This document shows positions 55,669-64,000 of a stretch of DNA of 64,000 nt, piece after piece. The notes under the pieces were generated by a model, which did not search any database, was not told the DNA's origin, and saw only the letters and a program-made list of their open reading frames with translations. Positions within the stretch are counted from its first letter, which is position 1. The number at the start of each line of letters is the position of its first letter. This DNA is from Oscillatoriaceae cyanobacterium M7585_C2015_266 (lineage in GTDB: Bacteria; Cyanobacteriota; Cyanobacteriia; Cyanobacteriales; Oscillatoriaceae): assembly GCA_015295835.1 (NCBI GenBank), contig DVEG01000025.1, positions 1 to 64,000 of the forward strand. Direction: 5' to 3'. The position numbers and the translations under genes were made by a program.

Positions 55669-56065
55669 GAGCTAATACGAAAGGCACCTGCGAGTTCTTC
55701 TCTTGAAGCGACTAATCTCAACTTGCCTAGTGCACTCGCATCTGTAACAATAAACAATAATCAACTCGACTACAGCCGTTTCATCAACTGCCCTATCTAG
55801 TAATTTTATCACCAAGGAGGGTGCCGGGGATTAAGTGTGAAATTTGCCGGAATCTTTTTTAGGGATTTCTGCTACCCCTAGAAAAAAATCAAAACAAACG
55901 CGCAATTTCACGGGGATTAAAGTAAGATTAAGCATATAAATAATTATTTCTCGACAAAGAGAAAGATTGCGCGTTAGCAAGCGGCTGTTTCGGTAACCCT
56001 AAGTTTCCGAAAAAAACAGCGGCTTTAGTTGCAGGTGAGTGGATCTCAACCAACACCACTGTTTT
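55669..56065. other. Intergenic region upstream of the decayed sigma locus
   Basis: About 400 bp between the sigma remnant (minus) and the zinc-ribbon gene (plus). I see no gene. It may keep the former promoter of the sigma operon, and must hold the promoter for the gene at 56066. Confidence 0.45.
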
Positions 56066-56467
56066 ATGCCTAGGAGAAAAAAAACATTTCCATGTGGACA
56101 TCAGGGGTATGGTCAAACCTGTCATCGGTGCGCTCAAGCCCGCGCGGCACGGGATAAGGCCGAGCTTGAGCGCGCAGAAAAACGACAGAAAAAACAAGAG
56201 TGGGAGGCTTCCTTTGCTGAAGATCCTATCGATCTGAGAAATCTGCCTGACCATGTGGTGATAAAAGCCCGCAGTATCATTGCTGGCTTGCGGACAAGTC
56301 GCAATTATAGAGAATTTGGCGGCAAGCGGTTGCGCCACAATCGCTTTATTATTAGTATCCCAGTTACGCGTAACTACCGAATGCTCTGCCGCGACTATGG
56401 TAGTTTTTTGGTTCCTGAAGAGGTGCTTTCTCACGAAGAGTATAATGTCTGCAAGCCAGGAGGATAA
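56066..56467 (+). CDS. Zinc-ribbon protein with RelE-like C-terminal part
   Basis: 133 residues from the ATG at 56066. N-terminal zinc-binding motif FPCGHQGYGQTCHRC (Cys-His-Cys-Cys) after a basic MPRRKK start, a charged helix (about 25-55), then a segment KARSIIAGL and KRLRHNRFIISIPVTRNYRM that has the strand pattern of RelE/ParE toxins. No antitoxin partner is evident. Small cyanobacterial proteins with this zinc ribbon are known but uncharacterised. Confidence 0.72.
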   Translation: MPRRKKTFPCGHQGYGQTCHRCAQARAARDKAELERAEKRQKKQEWEASFAEDPIDLRNLPDHVVIKARSIIAGLRTSRNYREFGGKRLRHNRFIISIPVTRNYRMLCRDYGSFLVPEEVLSHEEYNVCKPGG

Positions 56468-56620
56468 GTGTATGAGTGGGATGAAATGCTTTTAAAAATG
56501 TGAGATATAAAGTGAGATAAGAAAAAAATTAATTAAAAGTACAGAATTTGAGCAAAAACTAAGTCCACTAGGACTGGCAAAAGTTATATCCTGAAAAAAA
56601 AGACAGCCAGTCTTTCTGTT

Positions 56621-57790
56621 ATGCAAATATATCTGGATTACAGCGCTACAACCCCTACCCGCCCAGAAGCGATCGCCGTAATGCAAAATGTGCTAACCCA
56701 GCAATGGGGCAACCCCTCTAGCATCCACCAATGGGGAGAGCGCGCCGCAACAGTAATAGAACAAGCTAGAACCCAAGTCGCCGAGCTGTTGAATGCCCCC
56801 TCCCCAAAATCGATTGTCTTCACTTCCGGGGGTACAGAAGCAGATAATCTAGCTATCATAGGTGTTGCCCGCCGCTATAAAAAACCTCAGCACATGATCA
56901 TCTCCTCAGTAGAACATTCGGCTGTGGCACAAACGGCAGCATTGCTAGAACAGTGGGGCTGGGAAATAACACGCTTACCAGTGGATTGCTTCGCACGAGT
57001 TAATCCCCATCACCTGGAAGAGGCTCTCCGCCCTAATACGGTTTTAGTTTCTATCATCTACGGGCAAAGTGAAGTGGGCACTCTACAGCCTATTGAAACC
57101 CTCGGCAAAATCGCTCGCTCGCAAGGAGTGCTGTTTCACACTGACGCTGTGCAAGTAGCAGCTCGTCTGCCAATCAATGTGCAGCAGCTACCAGTAGATT
57201 TGCTTTCTCTCTCTAGTCATAAAATTTATGGACCGCAAGGAGCTGGGGCCCTCTATGTCCGCGAGGGGGTGGAGTTACAACCTCTGCTGTGCGGCGGGGG
57301 ACAAGAGTTTAATTTGCGTTCCGGTACTCAAGCTGTACCAGCGATCGCAGGTTTTGGCATTGCCGCTGAACTAGCAGCAAAAGAAATGTCAGTCGAAACT
57401 CCTCGCTTAATTCAACTACGTGATCGCCTTTTTGAAAACCTCGCAGATATTCCTATACTCCTGCCCACAGGTCATCGCTTACACCGATTGCCTCACCACG
57501 TCAGCTTTTGTCTTGCCCCTGGCGTCAGCGAATCAATCACCGGCAGAACCCTCGTCCGCCAAATGAATCTCGCTGGAATTGCTATCAGTTCCGGTTCTGC
57601 TTGTAGCAGCGGCAAACTCAATCCCAGCCCTGTACTCCTAGCAATGGGATATCCTACCTCTACCGCAACTACAGCTGTGCGTATGACTCTCGGCAAATAT
57701 ACCACCGAAGAGGATGTGGATTGGGCGGCAATGGTTCTCAAACAAATTTTAGAACGATTAATGCTAAAACCAATTTTATTAAAAGTCTGA
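56621..57790 (+). CDS. Cysteine desulfurase (NifS/IscS family)
   Basis: 389 residues. PLP enzyme that removes sulfur from cysteine for Fe-S clusters or thiolation. Starts YLDYSATTPTRPEA; HTDAVQVA (near 190) contacts PLP; the PLP-lysine motif is SSHKIYGPQGAGAL near 202; the catalytic Cys is in SSGSACSSGK near 325. The short active-site loop SACSSGKLNPSP places it in the IscS/NifS group I. No isc or nif genes accompany it. Confidence 0.93.
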   Translation: MQIYLDYSATTPTRPEAIAVMQNVLTQQWGNPSSIHQWGERAATVIEQARTQVAELLNAPSPKSIVFTSGGTEADNLAIIGVARRYKKPQHMIISSVEHSAVAQTAALLEQWGWEITRLPVDCFARVNPHHLEEALRPNTVLVSIIYGQSEVGTLQPIETLGKIARSQGVLFHTDAVQVAARLPINVQQLPVDLLSLSSHKIYGPQGAGALYVREGVELQPLLCGGGQEFNLRSGTQAVPAIAGFGIAAELAAKEMSVETPRLIQLRDRLFENLADIPILLPTGHRLHRLPHHVSFCLAPGVSESITGRTLVRQMNLAGIAISSGSACSSGKLNPSPVLLAMGYPTSTATTAVRMTLGKYTTEEDVDWAAMVLKQILERLMLKPILLKV

Positions 57791-58175
57791 TTGCCTCAGT
57801 TAATCTAAAAAAATCGGGTTTCTGGTAATGATTTATTCAAATCTCATAACAGGCTCTATAATACTACTAGCAACGGTTAAGAAGAGAGCCTTACCAATAT
57901 TACTATTGGAAAATATATTTTATTTTAAAAATATGTTAATATTATAGCAAACTGGCTGCTATCTTTGCCAGTAAATAAACTAGCATAAAGGAGAAGTGAA
58001 TAACTATGTAAGCAACGCCCATTTTTATGAAAAGTAGATTAAAGCACAAAAACATTTAAATAACAAAAATAGTGCGAGTCGAAGAGTCGAAAAATAAGAA
58101 TAATATTAAAGCAAAAGTGATCGCAGGAATCATTAATTTAATTTAATTAATGTAAAAAATACTAGAAGGGAACTC
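57791..58175. other. Intergenic region upstream of the hybrid kinase
   Basis: 385 bp, AT-rich, without genes or strong hairpins. An AGAAGGGAA RBS precedes the ATG at 58176. Confidence 0.5.
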
Positions 58176-61100
58176 ATGTTAGAGCTAGTCAGTGCATTTG
58201 CTCGGCAGTTAGGAGCTTTCATTCAGTATCGAATTCTGGCAGAAACTTTACCAGTTTGTATTTTCTATGCTGATATGACAGGAAATTGGCTATATGTAAA
58301 CCAACGCTGGAGTGAAATTACTGGAATTAGTAGTAACTTGGCACTCGGTAGGGGCTGGATAAACTGTCTGCACCCCTTAGATAAATCCCGCGTTGAAACT
58401 GAATGGTATACAGCTATTAGTGAGCGCAAATCTTTTAAATCCGAATATCGTTTTGCCCGCCAGGATGGCAGCATCTGTTGGGTTATCGCTCAGGCAATAG
58501 TAGAAATTAATGACGAAGGGCAAGTGACTGGTTACATTGGCACTATTACCGATATCAGTGAGCGCAAACAAATAGAAACAGAGCTCCTTTCGACTCGCGC
58601 TCGTTTAGAATATCTACTCACTTACACTCCAGTAGTTATTTTTAGTTGCCGTGCTGGATACAATTACGATGTGACTTTTATTAGTGCTAATGTCAAGGCT
58701 TTACTCGGTTACGAAGCGCAGGAATTTTTAAAAAATAGTAATTTTTGGAGAGCGCACATCCACCCAGATGATATTGAGCGTGTCATTACTAATTTATCTC
58801 AACCTTGGGAAGAAGAAATTTATAGCCAAGAATTTCGCTTCCGACATAAAAGCGGAGAATATCTCTGGATTTATGCTCAGCTCAGGTTAGTTAAGGATGA
58901 AACAGGTAACCCCCTAGAATACGTTGGGTATTGGGTAGATATCAGTGAGCGCATCCGTGTCGAGAAATCACTACACACTAGTAAAGCAATGAATCGTGCT
59001 CTGTTAAATGCTATTCCCGATTTGATGTTTCGCTGTTTACCTGACGGTACTTATATTGATTTTAAACCAGCTAAAGGTACAGAAACTTGGGTGCCGCCTG
59101 AAGTTTTCTTAGGGAAAAAAGTTCAGGAAGTTTTGCCGCCTGACTTAGCCGAAAAATTTTTAGCAGCTTACCAGCAAGCTCTGGCATCGGGGGAAACGCA
59201 AATTCTTGAATATCAGTTGCAATTAGGTGAGAAAATTTGTTGTTATTATGAAGCTCGCATTGTCGCTAACGAGAATAATAATGAAATTCTTGTGATGGTG
59301 CGGGATATTAGCGAGCGCAAAAAAGCCGAGCAAGCCTTGCAAGAAATAGCTGAGCGAGAAAAAGTGTTCTCTAACATAATTAAACAAATACATCAATCTC
59401 TAGATATTCAAACCATTTTTAATACCACTACCAGTGAATTACTAAAACTTCTCAAATGTGAGCGAGTAGCTATCTATTCTTTAAATCCTAACTGTATAGT
59501 TGCTGAATCCTTTGCCCCTGGCTGGAAGCCTCTGCTCGACATAACAAAAAAAGAAGCTCCCCTTTTCATAGAAGACTTTCTAAAACACTGTCTTAGTGCT
59601 ACTCAAATAGCAGCTCCCTACGAAAGTCAAGAAACCTCTAGTAGCCCCCCAAATTACTTCTGCGTTTCCGATGTTTATCAAGCAGGTTTGACTTCAGATT
59701 ATATCAAATTTTTAGAAAAATTGCAGATTCTATCTTACCTGATTGTGCCCATCTTTTGCCACAATAAACTGTGGGGAATACTGGCGACTTATCAAAATTC
59801 TTGCCCCCGTAAATGGAGCGAATCTGAAATTAAAATAGCTTTGCGGGTGGGGGAGCAACTGGGAGTGGCATTGCAGCATGCAGAATTACTCGCACAAACA
59901 CAAAAACAGTCTGCCGCACTGCAACAAGCTGTTTTGGCTACTGACACTGCTAACCGTGCCAAAAGTATTTTTCTCGCTAATATGAGCCACGAATTGCGCA
60001 CGCCCCTGAATGCTATTTTGGGTTTTACCCAAGTTATGGTTAGAGATAATTCTCTGACGGCACAACAACAAGAAAAATTAAGAATTATTAATCGCGCCGG
60101 GGAACACCTGCTAGCCTTAATCGACGATATTCTAGAAATGTCAAAAATTGAAGCAGGGCGAATTACTTTAAATCCAAAAAGTTTTGATTTGATAAAATTG
60201 TTACAAGAATTACAAGAAATGCTGCGAACGCGTGCCCGAACTAAAGAATTACAGTTAAATTTTGAAATCGCTCCTGATGTCCCTCAATATATATACACAG
60301 ATGAGAGAAAATTACGACAAGTCTTAATAAATATTTTAGGAAACGCTATCAAATTTACAGAAACGGGCTGGATTGCCTTGCGAGTAAAAGTACTTAAGCC
60401 CGCAGCGGATACTCGTTTATTTTTTGAAATCGAAGATACCGGTAAGGGTATTAAACCTAGTGAACTCAACCAATTGTTTGAACCTTTCATACAAACCGAA
60501 ACAGGGTACAAATCCCAGCAAGGAACTGGATTAGGTTTGGCAATCAGCCGAAAATTCGTACAACTGATGGGCGGAGATATCTCTGTTACCAGTACACCCC
60601 TTAAGGGAAGTACCTTTTCTTTCGATATCCCTGTCAAAGTTGTTAATGCTTGCGAAGTTGAAACAAGTAAGCCACAGTGTAAAGTGATCGCATTTGCCCC
60701 CAATCAACCAGAGTATAAAATTTTAGTTGTGGACGATCGCTCTGAGAGCCGCTTACTGCTTGTCACCTTACTTACTTCTATCGGCTTTGCCGTACGGGAA
60801 GCCGAAAATGGCTTGCAAGCCATAGCAGTGTGGGAAAATTGGCAGCCGCACTTGATTCTCATGGATATGCGGATGCCAGTTATGGATGGCTATGAAGCTA
60901 CCAAACAGATTAAATCTCGCCTCAAAGAAAACCAAACAACCATCATTGCCCTAACTGCTAGCGCTTTCGAGGAGGAACGAAAAAAGATTTTGTCGGCTGG
61001 CTGCGATGACTTCATTAGCAAACCTTTTAAAGAGGAGCTATTATTAGAAAAGGTGAGACAGCATCTGGGGGTAGTGTATGTTTACGAACAAGAAACTAAA

Positions 61101-61364
61101 ATAGCAGAGGCAAGCGGGCAAAAAACTCAGGCAATCCTTACCGATGAGGAATTGAAATATTACTTGTCTCAAATGCCCGAGGCTTGGTTAAACAAGATAT
61201 ATAATGCGTCTCGTGATGGTAGTGATGACGACATATTAGAGGCGCTTCAGGAAATACCCTTAGAAATTCAGCCTCTTGCAAGCGCGCTTACCGAATTAGC
61301 TACTAACTACGAGTTTCAGAAAATTATAGAATTAACTCAGCCAGGAGAAGAAGGAAAACAATGA
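58176..61364 (+). CDS. PAS-PAS-PAS-GAF hybrid histidine kinase with receiver domain
   Basis: 1062 residues, cytosolic. Three PAS/PAC units (about 19-130, 145-262, 268-385), each ending GYIGTITDISERK, GYWVDISERI or VMVRDISERK. A GAF domain (about 400-570), HisKA with ANMSHELRTPLNAILGF (His near 608), HATPase_c with NILGNAIKFTETG and GTGLGLAISR, then a receiver (about 845-965, VVDDRSES, LMDMRMPVMDGYEA, KPF) and a short C-terminal helical extension. The stop overlaps the next start (ATGA), so it is cotranslated with the response regulator. Confidence 0.93.
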   Translation: MLELVSAFARQLGAFIQYRILAETLPVCIFYADMTGNWLYVNQRWSEITGISSNLALGRGWINCLHPLDKSRVETEWYTAISERKSFKSEYRFARQDGSICWVIAQAIVEINDEGQVTGYIGTITDISERKQIETELLSTRARLEYLLTYTPVVIFSCRAGYNYDVTFISANVKALLGYEAQEFLKNSNFWRAHIHPDDIERVITNLSQPWEEEIYSQEFRFRHKSGEYLWIYAQLRLVKDETGNPLEYVGYWVDISERIRVEKSLHTSKAMNRALLNAIPDLMFRCLPDGTYIDFKPAKGTETWVPPEVFLGKKVQEVLPPDLAEKFLAAYQQALASGETQILEYQLQLGEKICCYYEARIVANENNNEILVMVRDISERKKAEQALQEIAEREKVFSNIIKQIHQSLDIQTIFNTTTSELLKLLKCERVAIYSLNPNCIVAESFAPGWKPLLDITKKEAPLFIEDFLKHCLSATQIAAPYESQETSSSPPNYFCVSDVYQAGLTSDYIKFLEKLQILSYLIVPIFCHNKLWGILATYQNSCPRKWSESEIKIALRVGEQLGVALQHAELLAQTQKQSAALQQAVLATDTANRAKSIFLANMSHELRTPLNAILGFTQVMVRDNSLTAQQQEKLRIINRAGEHLLALIDDILEMSKIEAGRITLNPKSFDLIKLLQELQEMLRTRARTKELQLNFEIAPDVPQYIYTDERKLRQVLINILGNAIKFTETGWIALRVKVLKPAADTRLFFEIEDTGKGIKPSELNQLFEPFIQTETGYKSQQGTGLGLAISRKFVQLMGGDISVTSTPLKGSTFSFDIPVKVVNACEVETSKPQCKVIAFAPNQPEYKILVVDDRSESRLLLVTLLTSIGFAVREAENGLQAIAVWENWQPHLILMDMRMPVMDGYEATKQIKSRLKENQTTIIALTASAFEEERKKILSAGCDDFISKPFKEELLLEKVRQHLGVVYVYEQETKIAEASGQKTQAILTDEELKYYLSQMPEAWLNKIYNASRDGSDDDILEALQEIPLEIQPLASALTELATNYEFQKIIELTQPGEEGKQ

Positions 61365-61981
61365 ATTTTTCTACAGTAAAAGATAATGGTTGGGATATTC
61401 TGATTGTTGACGATACGCCAGTAAACCTGCGGGCTTTAGCGCATATCTTAACCAAAGAAGGGTATAAAGTTCGCAAAGCTTTAAACGGTAAAATGGCGCT
61501 GACAGCTTGTCATACAACTATTCCAGATTTAATTTTACTCGATATTCTCATGCCGGAGCTCAACGGATATGAAGTGTGTAGTCTACTCAAAGTTAATGAA
61601 AAAACACGGGAAATACCGGTAATTTTTTTAAGTGCTCTCGATGCTCCGAGTGATAAGGTAAAAGCATATAATGCCGGAGGAGTAGACTATATTTCTAAAC
61701 CGTTTCAAGTAGAAGAAGTTTTGGCAAGGGTGGCTACGCAACTGCGCTTACAACAATTGAAGCGCCAGCTAGCTGAGCGAGAAGCGGAGGTGGAAAAGTT
61801 AAATAAAACTTTTGATTTATACCAGAGAAAAGTAGAAAAGTTTACTTGTCTGGCATTGCAGGAAATAAACTCGCTTTTACAAGAGCAAACATGTATAAGT
61901 GAGGTTTTCGATAAAAGTATGAAGATAAAAAAACTTGTCGACGATTTACAGACTGATTTTTCTCTAAACGCGCGCAAATAA
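61361..61981 (+). CDS. Response regulator with degraded kinase dimerisation region
   Basis: 206 residues. Receiver (about 12-130) with VDDTPVNLRAL, the phospho-acceptor Asp in ILLDILMP, and the conserved Lys in YISKPF. After a coiled coil, residues 160-205 (CLALQEINSLLQEQ, then SMKIKKLVDDLQTDFSL) resemble a HisKA helix pair that lacks the His box. Its receiver is closely related to that of the diguanylate cyclase 220 bp downstream. Kinase C-terminal scraps at 62081-62203 suggest this gene was once a REC-histidine kinase. Confidence 0.85.
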   Translation: MNFSTVKDNGWDILIVDDTPVNLRALAHILTKEGYKVRKALNGKMALTACHTTIPDLILLDILMPELNGYEVCSLLKVNEKTREIPVIFLSALDAPSDKVKAYNAGGVDYISKPFQVEEVLARVATQLRLQQLKRQLAEREAEVEKLNKTFDLYQRKVEKFTCLALQEINSLLQEQTCISEVFDKSMKIKKLVDDLQTDFSLNARK

Positions 61982-62080
61982 AGGCTTTGAAACATTGAAT
62001 GTGTAGAGGTATTATAGTGAGCGATAATTTGAGCGAAAAAATAATCCCCCTACCAAAAGTGCGCTCGCAACTTTCCACCT

Positions 62081-62203
62081 CTAAGCCGAGATTTAAACCT
62101 TTGTCAAGAAATTGTAGAGCATCACGAGGGGCAAATATAGATGGATTTTCACTTCCCAGAAGGAAGTACTTTTTATTTTACGATTCCGGTAAAAATAACA
62201 GAA
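62081..62203 (+). pseudogene. Histidine kinase C-terminal remnant
   Basis: In one frame: LNLCQEIVEHHEGQI, a TAG where Trp is expected, then FPEGSTFYFTIPVKI. This is the G2-to-end part of a HATPase_c domain, with about 40 residues left. The remnant runs into the ATG of the diguanylate cyclase. Confidence 0.7.
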
Positions 62204-63259
62204 ATGATTCAAAATATAAATCAAAAACCCACCAAAGTAAATATTCTCGTGATAGATGATCATCCTGATAACTTACGTGTTTTATCCGCTATGCTTTCAA
62301 AACAAGGATATCATGTTCGTAAGGCACTCAATGGCAAAATAGCACTAATTGCCTGTGAGGTAACACCCCCTGACTTAATTTTACTAGATATCAACATGCC
62401 CGACATGGATGGCTATGAAGTATGCCAGCGTCTGAAAGCTTGCGAAAAAACTAAAGATATTCCTGTGATTTTCTTGAGCGTTTTAGATAATGTTTTGGAT
62501 AAAGTAAAAGCATTTAAAGCTGGCGGAGCAGATTATATCACAAAACCTTTTCACATAGAAGAAGTTACAGTAAGAGTAGAAAATCAACTCAATCTCCAAC
62601 GCCTGAAAAACGAACTTCAGGAAAAAAATCGCCTTTTAGAAAAACAAAATGCTTTATTAATTGAAGAAAATGAAAAACGACGTCTTGCCGAAAGCGCTTT
62701 GCAACAAGCTAATGAGAAACTCCAGAAATTAGTTATTATAGATAGTTTAACAGAAGTAGCTAACCGCCGACACTTCGATGAGGTTTTACAAAAAGAGTGG
62801 TATCGTTGCCAGCGTGAGCAATTTTTCCTTTCTTTGATTCTATGTGATATCGACTATTTTAAATTATATAATGATACCTATGGGCACTTAGCTGGCGATG
62901 CTTGCTTGAGACAAGTAGCAGGCGCGATTACTAAAGCAGTTAGGCGCTCAACAGATTTAGTAGCTCGCTACGGAGGGGAAGAGTTTGCCGTCATCCTGCC
63001 CAATACCAACTTGCAGGGAGCAGAGGGTGTGGCGCAAAAAATTCAGAGAGAAGTTATAAAGCTGGAGATTGTTAATGCCTTATCTCCCTGTAATAGTTAT
63101 ATTACATTGAGTCAGGGAATTGCTAGTGTGATTCCCAGTTATAATCTTTCGCCAGATATACTGATTGCTAATGCTGATAAGACACTTTATCAAGCCAAGC
63201 AACAGGGGCGCAATTGTTACTGCCTGTGCCGCGAGTTAGAGTTACCAAGTTTGTTATAG
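62204..63259 (+). CDS. Response regulator diguanylate cyclase (REC-GGDEF)
   Basis: 351 residues from the ATG at 62204; the open frame runs back to 62141 but those residues are the kinase remnant. Receiver (about 10-130) with IDDHPDNLRVL, phospho-acceptor Asp in LLDINMPDMDGYEV and Lys in ITKPF; a coiled coil (about 135-185); and a GGDEF domain (about 190-345) with SLTEVANRRHFDEVL and active-site RYGGEEFAVILP. GGEEF is a functional variant, so c-di-GMP synthesis under control of a kinase is expected. Confidence 0.9.
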   Translation: MIQNINQKPTKVNILVIDDHPDNLRVLSAMLSKQGYHVRKALNGKIALIACEVTPPDLILLDINMPDMDGYEVCQRLKACEKTKDIPVIFLSVLDNVLDKVKAFKAGGADYITKPFHIEEVTVRVENQLNLQRLKNELQEKNRLLEKQNALLIEENEKRRLAESALQQANEKLQKLVIIDSLTEVANRRHFDEVLQKEWYRCQREQFFLSLILCDIDYFKLYNDTYGHLAGDACLRQVAGAITKAVRRSTDLVARYGGEEFAVILPNTNLQGAEGVAQKIQREVIKLEIVNALSPCNSYITLSQGIASVIPSYNLSPDILIANADKTLYQAKQQGRNCYCLCRELELPSLL

Positions 63260-63315
63260 GGAAAATAAAGAAAGCGATCGCTTTTCGCTTTAAATAAAAA
63301 AGAATCTGTCTTTTA

Positions 63316-63600
63316 TTATTGCAAGGATAAAAATTCAATGCGGGGCAACAGAGGATCTTGCACCATGCCCACGCCGACGAAGCCCCAGCGGTTGAGTAAA
63401 CCCTTCAATTGAGAGCCGGGGAGCGACTCCACCCCAAACTTATCAGCCAAATCAGCAGCGTGTGCCTTCAGGTAGCTAAGGGCATCGAAATATTCACGAA
63501 ACATCAATAGATAACCAGGTCCATTATTGGCCTTGGGATGGGCTACGAGATAGCTACCGTCTATTTTGGAGCGCACCAAGTAATAAACTTCAGAAAACAT
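63316..63600 (-). CDS. Conserved-looking small hypothetical protein
   Basis: 94 residues from the ATG at 63600, with GAGG just before; a TTG at 63621 would overlap the permease stop by 17 bp. Contains YYLVRSKIDGSYLVAHPK, GYLLMFREYFDALSYL and GFVGVGMVQDPLLPRIEFL. No signal peptide or membrane segment; a compact alpha/beta protein. Function unknown. It follows the permease gene by a few bases and is likely cotranscribed. Confidence 0.7.
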   Translation of the reverse strand: MFSEVYYLVRSKIDGSYLVAHPKANNGPGYLLMFREYFDALSYLKAHAADLADKFGVESLPGSQLKGLLNRWGFVGVGMVQDPLLPRIEFLSLQ

Positions 63601-63604
63601 TCCC

Positions 63605-64000
63605 TCAGTTGATATTTTCAAGTTTAATTCTGGGATCGACAGCCTTCAGGAGTAAGTCTGCTAGCAGATTTCCTACTATTAACATTACTGCACCCATCAT
63701 CAAGCTGGCCATCACCAGATAAAGATCTTGGGAATTCACGGCTTGTAAGATTAGCCGTCCCAAACCGGGCCAATTAAAGAAATTTTCAGCGATGAATGCA
63801 CCACTGAGCAAGCTAGCAAATTCAAATCCCAATAGGGTAATTAGGGGGTTGACGGCATTTCGGAGGGCGTGGATGTAGATAACTCGGTTTTCTGGGAGCC
63901 CTTTAGCGCGAGCGGTGCGGATATAGTCTTGGCGGAGTACATCGAGTAATTGCCCACGCATTAGCCGTTGTAAGCCAGCAAAGCCGGTGATAGTGAGGGC
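63605..64000 (-). CDS. DppB-type ABC transporter permease (5' end outside window)
   Basis: The C-terminal 131 residues of a binding-protein-dependent permease; the frame continues past the edge of the window. The EAA-like loop is ARAKGLPENRVIYIHALRNA; helices follow (LITLLGFEFASLLSGAFIAE, VMASLMMGAVMLIVGNLLAD) and the typical end is DLLLKAVDPRIKL. Belongs to the peptide/nickel/opine uptake family (DppB/OppB/NikB); the substrate cannot be told from this part. Confidence 0.9.
   Translation of the reverse strand, partial: ALTITGFAGLQRLMRGQLLDVLRQDYIRTARAKGLPENRVIYIHALRNAVNPLITLLGFEFASLLSGAFIAENFFNWPGLGRLILQAVNSQDLYLVMASLMMGAVMLIVGNLLADLLLKAVDPRIKLENIN

Overview
This window is from a cyanobacterium, most likely a filamentous non-heterocystous type, although the sequence does not fix the genus. 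The evidence is a psbK gene for a photosystem II subunit, a cyanobacterial-type PEP carboxylase, about 40 copies of the cyanobacterial HIP1 palindrome GCGATCGC, and many families known mainly from cyanobacteria (DUF1822, DUF1995, DUF4330, SLH-WD40 proteins, multi-domain hybrid kinases). No CRISPR array, rRNA, prophage or intact insertion sequence was seen. The only tRNA found is tRNA-Gly(UCC).

Layout. 0-5 kb: the C-terminal end of a Pro/Thr-rich protein, bioD, ppc and a small membrane protein. 5-9.6 kb: a secreted SLH plus WD40 protein, then a ParA-type ATPase coupled to a small coiled-coil protein ending in a conserved-looking Trp, a good candidate for a type 2 McdAB carboxysome-positioning pair. 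9.6-24 kb: mostly minus-strand genes: M50 protease with CBS domains, ABC1/UbiB kinase, two sensor kinases, a zinc-ribbon PP2C phosphatase, and the tgt-psbK pair, with a GST gene and cobS on the plus strand.

24-38 kb is the most accessory-looking part. Two large membrane-anchored proteins share an N-terminal hairpin module; one carries a coiled coil, a degenerate PLD domain and TPRs, the other a coiled coil and a seven-bladed WD40 propeller. Next come two tandem paralogous coiled-coil proteins, an SPFH/prohibitin protein, and a compact four-gene operon (duplicated sigma-70-like protein, DUF1822, CHAT-domain caspase-like protease, anchored PstS-like protein) that ends in an intrinsic terminator overlapping the last stop codon. 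An M48 protease follows. The CHAT operon and its neighbours are the best candidate for an undescribed stress or conflict system here.

38-46 kb: MFS transporter, DUF190-CrcB fluoride channel pair, DUF4330, secreted M48 protease, metallophosphatase, DUF1995, a KWVPQL-repeat protein with a probable C-terminal frameshift, glutaminase and tRNA-Gly. 46-58 kb: a giant REC-GAF-kinase-REC-adenylate cyclase, a 1-kb gene-poor gap, GNAT, BadF-type kinase, PEP-CTERM protein, hydrolase, and an intact Spy/CpxP gene downstream of a decayed ECF sigma (SigG-like) and anti-sigma pair. 58-64 kb: PAS/GAF hybrid kinase, a response regulator that looks like the front half of a broken REC-kinase, a REC-GGDEF diguanylate cyclase, a small conserved protein, and the 3' end of a DppB-type ABC permease.

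Signalling dominates the gene content: four large histidine kinases, one adenylate cyclase, one diguanylate cyclase, a PP2C phosphatase and several repeat-scaffold proteins. Two loci show clear gene decay, and besides HIP1 a second octamer, GCGAGCGC/GCGCTCGC, is strikingly frequent.
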